Source: Pedobacter cryoconitis
GTDB taxonomy: Bacteria > Bacteroidota > Bacteroidia > Sphingobacteriales > Sphingobacteriaceae
Reading direction: 5' to 3'
Length of the DNA: 64,000 nucleotides
Assembly (NCBI RefSeq): GCF_003259615.1
Contig: NZ_QLLR01000009.1
Coordinates: forward strand, 62,001 to 126,000
The notes below the pieces were generated by a model. It saw nothing but the letters and a program-made list of their open reading frames with translations. It ran no database searches and had not been told where the DNA came from. Made by a program: the position numbers and the translations under genes. Of this stretch, positions 26,710 through 35,946 are shown one piece after another (position 1 is the first letter of the stretch; every line of letters begins with the position of its first letter).

Positions 26710-27864
26710 ATGGCAGAGAAACACATCATACATATGGATCAGGATTCTTTCTTCGTCTCTGTCGAAGTACATAAAGACTCCTCATTAGCTGGTAAACCTG
26801 TCATTATTGGCGGTACTTCTGACCGTGGTGTAGTTGCTTCCTGCAGTTACGAAGCGCGTAAATTTGGGGTCCATTCTGCCATGTCTTCCCGTATGGCCAA
26901 ACTGCTTTGTCCGCATGCTATTTTCATTAAAGGGAACATGGATGCGTATTCCCAGGCTTCACAGGAAATTACTGAAATATTAAGGTCCCGTGTTCCGCTG
27001 ATTGAAAAAGCAAGTATCGATGAGCATTATATAGATATGACTGGCATGGACCGGTTCCATGGAACACTTCAATATGCCCATGAACTGCGTCAAACGGTGA
27101 TCCGGGAAACTGGCCTGCCTATTTCCTTTGGTTTATCAGTCAATAAGACCGTTTCCAAAATGGCAACCAATGAATGTAAACCTAATGGTGAGCTTAATGT
27201 GAAACAAGCTGAAGTACAGCCGTTTCTCAATCCCCTTTCAATTAGAAAAATTCCCGGACTCGGTGAAAAGACCTTTATGAAGCTCAGTGATATGGGGATT
27301 AAAAAGATCTTCACTCTGTCACAGATCCACCCGGATCAGATGATCAGTTTACTCGGTAAAAATGGGCTGTCTTTATTAGAAAAGGCAAAGGGAATTGATC
27401 AGTCTGCGGTTATTCCTTACCAGGAACAAAAAAGTATAGGTACACAATGTACTTTTAAGGCCGATACTATTGATGTGGAAACTATCAATAACCTGATTAC
27501 TTCGATGGTGATGGATCTGGGCTTTGAACTGCGGCAAAAGCAGAAGATTGCCGCTTGTATTACCGTGACCATCCGTTATTCCAACTTTGAGGATGTTACT
27601 AAACAGGCCACAATTTCTTATACTTCAATGGACGCAGTGCTGATCCGCAAAGCGAAAGATTTATTCAAACAACTGTATCAGAAACGGATGCTGATCCGCC
27701 TGGTTGGTGTACGCCTGTCTAACCTGGTGAATGGTTTTGAGCAGATTGATCTGTATGAGAATTCGCAGGAACAATATAATTTATGCCAGGCAATGGATAA
27801 AATCCGTCAGCGCTTCGGCGGGAAAGCGATTACAATGGCTTCTGTACTGGACCTGAAAATTTAA
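26710..27864 (+). CDS. dinB: Y-family DNA polymerase IV
   Basis: 384 residues. Catalytic residues of the Y family are kept: D10 in HMDQDSFFVSVE and D104-E105 in KASIDEHYID, with the YEARKFGV steric-gate region at residues ~48-55 and the helix-hairpin-helix IRKIPGLGEKTFMKL. Because the acidic residues are intact it is an active DinB type rather than the inactive ImuB. The stop is 4 bases before a dnaE-type gene, so the two form an error-prone translesion pair. Confidence 0.93.
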   Translation: MAEKHIIHMDQDSFFVSVEVHKDSSLAGKPVIIGGTSDRGVVASCSYEARKFGVHSAMSSRMAKLLCPHAIFIKGNMDAYSQASQEITEILRSRVPLIEKASIDEHYIDMTGMDRFHGTLQYAHELRQTVIRETGLPISFGLSVNKTVSKMATNECKPNGELNVKQAEVQPFLNPLSIRKIPGLGEKTFMKLSDMGIKKIFTLSQIHPDQMISLLGKNGLSLLEKAKGIDQSAVIPYQEQKSIGTQCTFKADTIDVETINNLITSMVMDLGFELRQKQKIAACITVTIRYSNFEDVTKQATISYTSMDAVLIRKAKDLFKQLYQKRMLIRLVGVRLSNLVNGFEQIDLYENSQEQYNLCQAMDKIRQRFGGKAITMASVLDLKI

Positions 27865-27868
27865 GCTG

Positions 27869-30811
27869 ATGTACCTGAATGTCCACTCCCATTATAGCCT
27901 GCGTTATGGCACAATTGCAATTCCTCAGCTAATCAAAGCCGCCGCTGCCCAGGGAATTACGCAAATGGTATTGACCGATCTGAACAATTCTACCGGGGTT
28001 ATGGAGTTCTGGAGGGCCTGTAATGCGGTTGGAATTAAACCCATTGGCGGATTAGAATTCCGAAGAGATAAAAGATTGCTGTACATCGGCATTGCGAGAA
28101 ATAAAGAAGGTATGAAGGAGTTAAATGATTTCCTGACCTTTCATAACCTGAAGCAGCAGGAGTTGCCGGATCAGCCGCCCGTATTTAAACATTGTTTTAT
28201 TGTTTATCCTTATGTATACGGGAAAATACTCAGAGCAAATGAGTTCATGGGGATTCGTTTCGATGAGCTGCACCAGCTTTATGGAAAAGATATTACAGGT
28301 TTTGCGGCTAAACTTGTTGTTTTACAACCTGTTGTGTTTTTAGATAAAATAGGTTATCGTTTACATGAATATTTGCGAAGTGTTGATCTGAATACCCTTT
28401 TAACTAAAACAAGCATGGCCGATAAATGCAGTCCTTCAGATACTTTCCTTCCTGCGGGAGAACTGGAAACCCGGTTTAGTAAATATCCTTTTATCCTGGA
28501 AAATACGCAGCAGCTGCTGGATAGTTGTGTAATGGATTATGAGCAGGGGAAAATTAAACTGAACCGCAAAACCTTTACTGGCAGTATGGCCAGAGATAAA
28601 GAATTGCTGGAAGAACTGGCAATGAAAGGTTTGATAGCGCGCTATGGGGAAGGCCATGAAAAGGCTTTGGAGAAGGTGAAATATGAGCTTAAAATAATCC
28701 ACGACCTGAATTTCTGCGCTTATTTCCTGATCACCTGGGATATTATTCAGTACTCCATGCGGCAAGGTTATCACCACGTGGGGCGTGGCTCAGGGGCAAA
28801 CAGCACAGTAGCTTACTGCATGAGAATCACTGATGTTGACCCTTTGGAGTTAGACCTTTACTTTGAAAGGTTTCTCAATGCGCAGCGCAGCTCTCCTCCC
28901 GATTTTGATATTGATTATTCGTGGGATGAACGGGAAAATGTACAGCAGTATATTTTTGAAAAATACGGGGCAGCGCATACGGCTTTATTAGGGACGATGT
29001 CTACTTTCAAAGACCGCTCTGTGATCCGGGAAATTGGTAAGGTGATGGGTTTGCCCAAGGCAGAAATTGACAGCTTTACAGACCATACCCAGGATGCGGC
29101 TAACCGGAACAACCCTACTTTTAAGAAGATCCTGGCTGTTGCTGAACTGATGAGCAGCATGCCTAACCAGCGCAGTATCCATGCAGGCGGAGTTTTGATT
29201 TCTGAAGAGCCGATTACTTATTATACCGCGCTGGACCTGCCACCTAAAGGAATGGCTACGGTACAGTGGGATATGTATGAAGCAGAGCTGATTGGTTATG
29301 ATAAATATGATATTTTAAGTCAGCGGGGTATCGGGCATATTAAAGAAGCCGCAAAACTGGTGGAGCAGAACCTTGGCTTGAAGATAGATGTACACCAGGT
29401 TAAAAACTTCATGAAAGACCCGGCGCTGAATGTCAGGCTGCAATCCGGAAATACAATTGGTTGTTTTTATATTGAATCTCCGGCAATGCGCCAGTTACTG
29501 GCTAAGCTCAAATGCAATAATTACCTGACACTGGTTGCTGCGAGTTCTATTATCCGCCCAGGTGTGGCGCAATCGGGGATGATGAAGACCTATATTCAGA
29601 ATTATCATCAGCCTGAAACGGTAAAATACCTGCACCCGGTGATGAAAGAACAGATGCAGGAAACTTATGGGGTGATGGTGTATCAGGAAGATGTAATTAA
29701 AGTTTGTATCCATTATGCGGGTATGAATGGTAGTGACGCTGATATATTGCGCAGAGGAATGAGCGGAAAATACCGTTCCCGTATAGAGTTTGATAAATTA
29801 ATTGATAAGTTTTTTGCGGGTGCCATGGCACTGGGACGAGAAGAAATAACCACTAAGGAAGTATGGCGGCAGGTTTCTTCGTTTGCAGGTTATAGTTTTT
29901 CGAAGGCACATTCTGCAAGTTTTGCGGTAGAAAGTTATCAGAGTTTATTCCTGAAAACTTATTATCCGATAGAGTTCATGGTGGGTGTACTGAATAATTA
30001 CGGTGGTTTTTACCCGCGCTGGGTGTATGTACATGAATTGCGGAAGGCTGGCGCACGTGTACATTTGCCTTGCGTGAATAATAGTACTCCGGTGGTCACT
30101 TTACATGGCATTGATGCTTATCTGGGCTTTATCGGGGTGTTGGGATTGACTTTAAAACTGATGGAACAAATCCCTGAGGAGCGGCATCAAAATGGAGATT
30201 ATCTTGATTTAAGTGATTTTGTAAAACGTACAGCGATTAGCCTGGATCAGGCAATTATCCTGATTCGTACCGGCGCGTTACGTTTCACCGGACGCAGCAA
30301 AAAGGAATTACTCTGGGATGTCCACTCTTTACTCGGCAGCAAAGTTAAAGTGTTGAACCATGCGCAGTTATTTGAAGCGGAAAACAAACATTACCAATTG
30401 CCGGAGTTAGTCAATACCACTTTGGAAGATGCTTATCATGAGCTTGAATTATTGGGTTTTCCGCTTAGTCTTTCCTCTTTTGATTTGCTGCAAACTGCAT
30501 ACCGAGGACATCCCCAGACCAATGAGCTGATCGGTTATGTCGGGCAAATTGTTAAAATGGTTGGCCTTTATGTTTGTGAAAAGACGGTCCATACCAAGAA
30601 CAATAAAAAGATGTGGTTCGGCACTTTCCTGGATGCGGAAGGCAATTTCTTTGATACCACCCATTTTTCAAGCAGTACTCCATCCTACCCGTTCCGTGGC
30701 GCAGGTTGTTACCTGATTTTAGGTAAGGTAGTGGAAGACTTTGGGTATCCGAGTGTGGAAGTTATCAAATTTGCCAAGTTACCGATTGTGGGTAATCCTG
30801 TATTGGAATAA
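27869..30811 (+). CDS. dnaE: DNA polymerase III alpha subunit, short error-prone type
   Basis: 980 residues, shorter than replicative DnaE (~1160). Domains in order: PHP (MYLNVHSHYSLRYGT at the start), palm with GRGSGANSTVAYCMRITDVD and PPDFDIDY at 343-350 (catalytic D345 and D347), IHAGGVLI and SFAGYSFSKAHSASFA segments, a helix-hairpin-helix region, and an OB domain near residues 890-940. Length, operon with dinB and absence of replisome genes point to a DnaE2-type lesion bypass polymerase, not the main replicase. No imuA gene is present. The product probably extends past lesions together with DinB. Confidence 0.93.
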   Translation: MYLNVHSHYSLRYGTIAIPQLIKAAAAQGITQMVLTDLNNSTGVMEFWRACNAVGIKPIGGLEFRRDKRLLYIGIARNKEGMKELNDFLTFHNLKQQELPDQPPVFKHCFIVYPYVYGKILRANEFMGIRFDELHQLYGKDITGFAAKLVVLQPVVFLDKIGYRLHEYLRSVDLNTLLTKTSMADKCSPSDTFLPAGELETRFSKYPFILENTQQLLDSCVMDYEQGKIKLNRKTFTGSMARDKELLEELAMKGLIARYGEGHEKALEKVKYELKIIHDLNFCAYFLITWDIIQYSMRQGYHHVGRGSGANSTVAYCMRITDVDPLELDLYFERFLNAQRSSPPDFDIDYSWDERENVQQYIFEKYGAAHTALLGTMSTFKDRSVIREIGKVMGLPKAEIDSFTDHTQDAANRNNPTFKKILAVAELMSSMPNQRSIHAGGVLISEEPITYYTALDLPPKGMATVQWDMYEAELIGYDKYDILSQRGIGHIKEAAKLVEQNLGLKIDVHQVKNFMKDPALNVRLQSGNTIGCFYIESPAMRQLLAKLKCNNYLTLVAASSIIRPGVAQSGMMKTYIQNYHQPETVKYLHPVMKEQMQETYGVMVYQEDVIKVCIHYAGMNGSDADILRRGMSGKYRSRIEFDKLIDKFFAGAMALGREEITTKEVWRQVSSFAGYSFSKAHSASFAVESYQSLFLKTYYPIEFMVGVLNNYGGFYPRWVYVHELRKAGARVHLPCVNNSTPVVTLHGIDAYLGFIGVLGLTLKLMEQIPEERHQNGDYLDLSDFVKRTAISLDQAIILIRTGALRFTGRSKKELLWDVHSLLGSKVKVLNHAQLFEAENKHYQLPELVNTTLEDAYHELELLGFPLSLSSFDLLQTAYRGHPQTNELIGYVGQIVKMVGLYVCEKTVHTKNNKKMWFGTFLDAEGNFFDTTHFSSSTPSYPFRGAGCYLILGKVVEDFGYPSVEVIKFAKLPIVGNPVLE

Positions 30812-30843
30812 CTAACTGTGTTAAAATAAACTACTGCTTGCCA

Positions 30844-31740
30844 TTAATTGATAATCAACTGTGCGTGATTCACATCAATAGTGATCTTTTTTCCGATCCA
30901 GTTGAGGGAAACAATACCGTCATAAATCAGTCCTTCCACAAAGGAAGCTTTTTGGTTTTCCAGCTTTGCCGAAGGCAGGTCTTTAAGCGCGATAGATAAC
31001 AGGTTAGCTGTGTAAATTTTAGTGCGTACAGCAGGGTTAAACTCGCTTGGTTTACTGGTTACTTTCACTTTTTCATGGTCTGTACTGTCAATTCCCAGCA
31101 AGGGCATGTATTTAGAGTTGATACGGTACACGTTATTTCCAGAACCACTATCTATAGAAAATTGCAGGTTTAGTTTATCATTGATATTAAAATAGGCAAA
31201 CATATCCAATGATTTATCTCTGGATATTTCCAGTTGTAAAGCAACGGCTTTACCTTTGGCCTTCAGTTCAGCAAAGCTTTTTGGGGTTTCAAAAATCAGC
31301 TGTTTATGGGTGTAATCCAGTGTTACGACCTGTTTTTTAAAACTCATCAAGGAAATTAAGCCGTCTATCGGGCCAAAGTCCACATCAAAAATTGTGAGTA
31401 CCGGGTGTGTTTCAGTAAAACTTCCTATGGTCAGAGAAGCGGCATCATACAAATCGGCATCCAGTTTTTCCCCGGTCGCCCTGAAAGCTGTATATCCACC
31501 ATCCTGTTTGTTTAATCCTTTGATTTTGTCTGCGAACTTCCTGGTTACCAGCGTTAAACCTGCGCCAGTATCGAATACAAAATTGCCTTCAACACCGTTG
31601 ATTTTTGCTTTGACCATCACATGTCCCTGGTTAGTTATCGTGATCGGAACAGTAGTTTGTGCCTGTAATCTCTCGCTGGTTAATACGATGAAAATCAGGA
31701 ATAATAAAGGTTTTAAGTAGTGTGGCGTTGATTTTGGCAT
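30844..31740 (-). CDS. Exported retropepsin-like aspartyl protease
   Basis: 298 residues. Signal peptide (LKPLLFLIFIVLTSERLQA). Two aspartyl-protease-like lobes: VEGNFVFDTGAGLTLVTRKF with the DTGAG catalytic motif at about residue 58, and LQFSIDSGSGNNVYRI with DSGSG at about residue 185. This gene_pre-aspartyl (PF13650-type) family in Bacteroidota is mostly uncharacterised. Convergent with dnaE and divergent from the lipoprotein gene at 31830. Confidence 0.85.
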   Translation of the reverse strand: MPKSTPHYLKPLLFLIFIVLTSERLQAQTTVPITITNQGHVMVKAKINGVEGNFVFDTGAGLTLVTRKFADKIKGLNKQDGGYTAFRATGEKLDADLYDAASLTIGSFTETHPVLTIFDVDFGPIDGLISLMSFKKQVVTLDYTHKQLIFETPKSFAELKAKGKAVALQLEISRDKSLDMFAYFNINDKLNLQFSIDSGSGNNVYRINSKYMPLLGIDSTDHEKVKVTSKPSEFNPAVRTKIYTANLLSIALKDLPSAKLENQKASFVEGLIYDGIVSLNWIGKKITIDVNHAQLIIN

Positions 31741-31829
31741 GGAAAATGAAAAGTGGAAGTTACAAAAAGTAAGATTAAAAAAAACTCTACCTTTAAAAAA
31801 TATTTTATAACGACTATTTTACCTTTTAA

Positions 31830-32507
31830 ATGCAAAACAAAGCGCTCAGATACCTGGTATTACTCTTAACTGTATGTTGTTTTTCTTCTTGTTTTCAAAT
31901 CATTGAAGAGATTAATATGGCCAATAATGGCTCTGGAACGGTAAACTTAACGGTAAATTTAAGTGCGAGCAGAACTAAAGTAGCCTCTATTATGCTTTTA
32001 GATAGTATCAATGGGTATAAAGTACCAACCAAACAGACTATTCAGAAAGAAATGGACGAAATAGTTGCTTATCTGAAAAAGGCTAAAGGGATTAGTAACG
32101 TCAAAAAGAAAGTAGATTTCGATAACTATATGGTGAGTTTAAGTTTCGCTTTTGAACAGGTTTCCAATCTTAACAACATCAACCAAAGTGTCCTTAAGAA
32201 GTTAAAGATCAATGCAGTAAATAACTCTTCCTATTCTTATACTGCTGCCACTAATACTTTCCAGCGCAATTATACGCATACTAAAGAAGCAGTTATCCAG
32301 TATAACAAGCTGAAACCGGAAGTAAAAAATGTCTTTAAAGAAGCAACCTATACCAGCATCTACAGATTTGAAAAACCGGTTGTGAGTTCTGCTAATCCGC
32401 TGGCTAAAGTCTCCAAATCTAAAAAGGCTATTTTGCTGAATACCGGTATACTGGGCCTGATTAATGGCCGTACCAATATTTCTAATCAAATTATCCTGTC
32501 TAAATAA
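31830..32507 (+). CDS. Lipoprotein of unknown function
   Basis: 225 residues with a lipobox ending in cysteine about residue 21 (VCCFSSC). The body has strand-helix pattern, GSGTVNLTVNLSASRTKVAS near the start. Family not recognised. It is 36 bases before the next same-strand gene, and a third exported protein follows, so the three likely form one unit with a common role at the envelope. Confidence 0.62.
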   Translation: MQNKALRYLVLLLTVCCFSSCFQIIEEINMANNGSGTVNLTVNLSASRTKVASIMLLDSINGYKVPTKQTIQKEMDEIVAYLKKAKGISNVKKKVDFDNYMVSLSFAFEQVSNLNNINQSVLKKLKINAVNNSSYSYTAATNTFQRNYTHTKEAVIQYNKLKPEVKNVFKEATYTSIYRFEKPVVSSANPLAKVSKSKKAILLNTGILGLINGRTNISNQIILSK

Positions 32508-32543
32508 TATTAATTTTGTCTAAATAATACGTTATAATATACT

Positions 32544-34613
32544 ATGCTCATGAATCATCTTTCCAAATGTGCCGTTACTGCTATCTTTTCTATCGTTGCG
32601 CTGGGTGCAAATGCACAGAACCTCGCTCATAAAATCCCTGCAGATGCTAAGGCTGTGGTTACACTTAAAGGGAACAACCTGATCGAACTGATGTCTGTAA
32701 AAGAGTTTAACAATACTTTCCTGGGCAAAAAGATGGTAGAGAAAATGCCTGAATCTGTGAAAGGACAAACTAAAACGATTGCAGATTTTGGTATCAATCT
32801 ATCTTCTGTTTTTTATTATTATAACCAGAGTAATGATAGCGTAAGTTATAATTGTGTCCTTGCTCCTGTCAACAATTCAGGACAAGTAGACGATTTGTTC
32901 AGGCAGTCTGATAAGAAATTCACCACAAATGCTCAATTAAGAACTTTTTTTAACCACGATTCTACTGAGGTAGTTTTATGGAATGATGAAATGCTGCTTT
33001 TTGTAAAGAGCAGCGGCAAAGAAGCTTATTTTGCCAGACCAGAAGTGAGCAAAAGATTAGGTTTACCTGTAGCAGATCATGGTTTAACAGGAGATCCTGC
33101 AACAACTACTGTCAGATCTGCTTACCCGGGGATTGATTATACAACTACAGCAGATTCTGCAATAACTACTGTGGCGGAACCTTACGCGGAAGAACCAGTT
33201 GTGGTTAAGAAAAAGAAAGCTGTTGTCCGTAAACGCAAACCGGGCGCTCACCATTTTCCAAAACATAAAACATCAAAGAAATATCAGAAAAGAAAAAAGG
33301 TAAAGAATACGGTTTACCTCGGTGAAAGGTGGTCTAAGGAAGAGAGTTATGCTGCAGTAGATACTGCTGATATTACGCAAACTGAGGTGGACACGGTTGC
33401 TATTTATGGGCAGGATATTGAAATTGACACAGCTACCGTGAAGGAGAATAAACGGATTGCAGCGATCAAGAATAAAGAGGTGGTGAACTGGACTAAAAAA
33501 ATGATCTCCGGTTTCTTTGTGAAGGACAGCCGCAACTCAATTTTAAGCAATAAAGATTTTGTTAAAAGTATAGATGAAAAAGCAGAGGTTACTGCTTGGA
33601 TTGCAAGCACTGAAAAAGCGATGCAGGACTTTATGCCAACAGCAATTTTCAAAGGGATCAATTTCCTGAATGGATATGGAAGCGCAAATGTGAAGCTTTA
33701 CCTGGAAAAAGATGCGATCAGAATTGGTTCATCGATCACTTTGAGTAAGGAAATGGCAGAAGCTTTCACCAAAATCAATAAGAGAAAGGTGAACAAGAAG
33801 TTTTTGAACTATGTGAATGAGGATAAACTTACAGGTTATATGGCTTATGCGCTGGATAGCAAGGCTTATTTACAGGAATATCCTAAGCTGATGAACAGAA
33901 TGTACGGTTCAATCTATAAGGATGAAGCTGACATGGCAACCGATTTGTTTTCGCTGCTGTTGGATGAGGAAGCGGTAAGTAAAGTGATTAAAGGGGATGC
34001 ACTTTTCATTTTTAACGGCTTAAAGCAAAATGAAGTCACTTATAAGACTTATGAGTACAACGAGGATAATTTCGAAAAAGACACGGTAACCAGAACGAAA
34101 AAAGAAACTTCTCCTGATTTCTTGTTAATGGTTTCTACGGAAGATACCAGGTTATTGAATAAACTGATTGCTTATGGGGTTAAGAAAAAGGTAGTTACGG
34201 ATCTGCAGAGTTATTATGAGATTTCTACGCCAAAAACGCCAGTGCCTGTTTATTTCGCAATCCATAACGGGATTATCTTTGTCGGAACAAATGTCGATGA
34301 GATTAAACAGATTGTGAGTAATCAATACCAGGCAAAAGTTTCTGCCAAACATAAGAATGCGATCCTGAAAAGTAATTTTTCTGCCTATTTCAGCGCTAAG
34401 CGATTTGCTGGAAAGATCCCTGCAAATGAATTTACGAACCCTCAGCAATTAGCCAGAACGAATAAACTGCTGAATTCCTTAGGAGATATTTATATGAAAT
34501 CTAACCAGATTAAAGACAATGTATTTTCTGGTGAAATCAGCATGGACATCCCTGCGAAGCAACAAAATGCTTTAAAATATTTATTCTCTATTGCTGAAGA
34601 TGTAGAAAAATAA
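32544..34613 (+). CDS. Large exported protein, DUF4836-like, with a basic insertion
   Basis: 689 residues; signal peptide MLMNHLSKCAVTAIFSIVAL...ANA (ATG at 32550 also possible). The start of the mature part (IPADAKAVVTLKGNNLIELM) and the repeated patterns of GINLSSVFYYY resemble DUF4836-type Bacteroidota proteins. Residues ~222-255 are very rich in lysine, arginine and histidine, unlike the rest. No catalytic motif. Followed 18 bases later by a related-looking membrane-anchored protein. Function unknown. Confidence 0.65.
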   Translation: MLMNHLSKCAVTAIFSIVALGANAQNLAHKIPADAKAVVTLKGNNLIELMSVKEFNNTFLGKKMVEKMPESVKGQTKTIADFGINLSSVFYYYNQSNDSVSYNCVLAPVNNSGQVDDLFRQSDKKFTTNAQLRTFFNHDSTEVVLWNDEMLLFVKSSGKEAYFARPEVSKRLGLPVADHGLTGDPATTTVRSAYPGIDYTTTADSAITTVAEPYAEEPVVVKKKKAVVRKRKPGAHHFPKHKTSKKYQKRKKVKNTVYLGERWSKEESYAAVDTADITQTEVDTVAIYGQDIEIDTATVKENKRIAAIKNKEVVNWTKKMISGFFVKDSRNSILSNKDFVKSIDEKAEVTAWIASTEKAMQDFMPTAIFKGINFLNGYGSANVKLYLEKDAIRIGSSITLSKEMAEAFTKINKRKVNKKFLNYVNEDKLTGYMAYALDSKAYLQEYPKLMNRMYGSIYKDEADMATDLFSLLLDEEAVSKVIKGDALFIFNGLKQNEVTYKTYEYNEDNFEKDTVTRTKKETSPDFLLMVSTEDTRLLNKLIAYGVKKKVVTDLQSYYEISTPKTPVPVYFAIHNGIIFVGTNVDEIKQIVSNQYQAKVSAKHKNAILKSNFSAYFSAKRFAGKIPANEFTNPQQLARTNKLLNSLGDIYMKSNQIKDNVFSGEISMDIPAKQQNALKYLFSIAEDVEK

Positions 34614-34631
34614 GGCTGAAATTATATTCCA

Positions 34632-35897
34632 ATGAAGAAGATATTCATCGCAGCAGCAGCTATAGTTTTATTGTTGCTGCTCACTGTTTACGGCTTACTC
34701 CAATACAGGCAGTACAGTTCTTATCAGAACAGAATTCATCAGCGGGCTTCATTGATTTTTAAAATCAATGTCGATCAGATTGTGAAAAAGAGAGGTTTAA
34801 GCAATTTAAAAAGCGGTGCGCGCGGATTTGGTGTACCAGCTAATATCTTTGTTTATACGGTTAGCAATAAGTCTGCCCTGACGTTTTTCTGTTCTCTTCC
34901 GGTAACTGATACTACAGTATTAAAGGCTTATCTCGAAAGAGTATTCAAGATTAATCATTTTATATCAAATGCGCAGGGACCGGTCTGGGGAAATAGCCAG
35001 GATCAAAGTATAAAGGTTGTTTATAATACGCAGAATGTAGTGATCTGTTATTCTTTAATAAAGGAAAGCGTAAATGACATTATGGGAGAACTGCTGGCCG
35101 GAAAAAGTTTGTTAGCGGATACGGATGATAGAGTTGCCAGGCTGAAAAAGCAGGACGCTCCTATTGTTTATGATTTCAAAAGCTATTCCGGACAGGCAAG
35201 CCTTACTGATCATGGTCTTTTGTTAAGCGGGACATTTCCTCTAAAGGGGCTTGGTGTACCGGATTCTTGTAATCGTCCGGAAATTTTAGCGCAAGGATTA
35301 AGTGTGAGTGGATGGTTAAATGCAGATTTAAAAGGGGTATTGACTCAGGATGTCAGGTTCAATGGGCATGTATTGGAACAGGATTCACTGCTTGGATATT
35401 ATAAGGGTTTACTGGAATTTGAAGTTGGAAATCCGGTCAGTCAGTCTCAATCGGTAATTAGTTATACTTATAATGATGAATTTGAGAAGGTTGAACAGGA
35501 GGTGAAAAAAGAAGTAAAGGTTCCTGAAATCACGTTGTCTTTAAAGGGGAATACATCATCATTGGTTTCTTATTTGTGCAAACAAGGGGTTATCGGAACG
35601 GATAATCAATTGAATAGAGAGTTATTTCCTTTGTATCAGGTCTATGGGCAATATGATAACCAGGTATTTCAGCTGAGTACTAATCAAAAGAGACCAATGA
35701 GTTCGGCATATGTCTATACCCCCTATTTCTTTTTTGCAGCAATAGATTTTGATCAGCTCAGGAAACAGAACCAGTTTACGTTATTAAATAGTTATATCAA
35801 AGATTTGAGTTTGCTGAAAGTAAAAGCGAGCAGGCAAAATCATCAATCCGGAAAAGTTGAAGCTGAACTGACGTTTAACCCGGACATCGATTTTTAG
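34632..35897 (+). CDS. Membrane-anchored protein of unknown function
   Basis: 421 residues, one N-terminal membrane segment (IFIAAAAIVLLLLLTVYGLL) and a long periplasmic part. It shares a layout with the preceding protein (a domain starting LIFKINVDQIVKK, later FFCSLPVTDTTVLKAYLERV), which suggests the two are distant paralogues. It closes the three-gene unit beginning at 31830. No known family recognised. Confidence 0.62.
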   Translation: MKKIFIAAAAIVLLLLLTVYGLLQYRQYSSYQNRIHQRASLIFKINVDQIVKKRGLSNLKSGARGFGVPANIFVYTVSNKSALTFFCSLPVTDTTVLKAYLERVFKINHFISNAQGPVWGNSQDQSIKVVYNTQNVVICYSLIKESVNDIMGELLAGKSLLADTDDRVARLKKQDAPIVYDFKSYSGQASLTDHGLLLSGTFPLKGLGVPDSCNRPEILAQGLSVSGWLNADLKGVLTQDVRFNGHVLEQDSLLGYYKGLLEFEVGNPVSQSQSVISYTYNDEFEKVEQEVKKEVKVPEITLSLKGNTSSLVSYLCKQGVIGTDNQLNRELFPLYQVYGQYDNQVFQLSTNQKRPMSSAYVYTPYFFFAAIDFDQLRKQNQFTLLNSYIKDLSLLKVKASRQNHQSGKVEAELTFNPDIDF

Positions 35898-35912
35898 CTT
35901 AAAGCCTTTTCC

Positions 35913-35946
35913 TTAAATCTTCGCTGCGTTGCTAAATCTTCGCTGC
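35913..35946. repeat. 19-bp tandem duplication at the YeiH gene end
   Basis: TAAATCTTCGCTGC occurs at 35914-35927 and again at 35933-35946. The second copy encodes the C-terminal residues and stop of the YeiH gene. It suggests a recent tandem duplication near the 3' end. Confidence 0.7.

Noticed and set aside
26710-27864. ImuB identity for the Y-family polymerase
   Set aside because: Catalytic aspartates and glutamate are intact, while ImuB proteins have lost them; no ImuA gene is adjacent.
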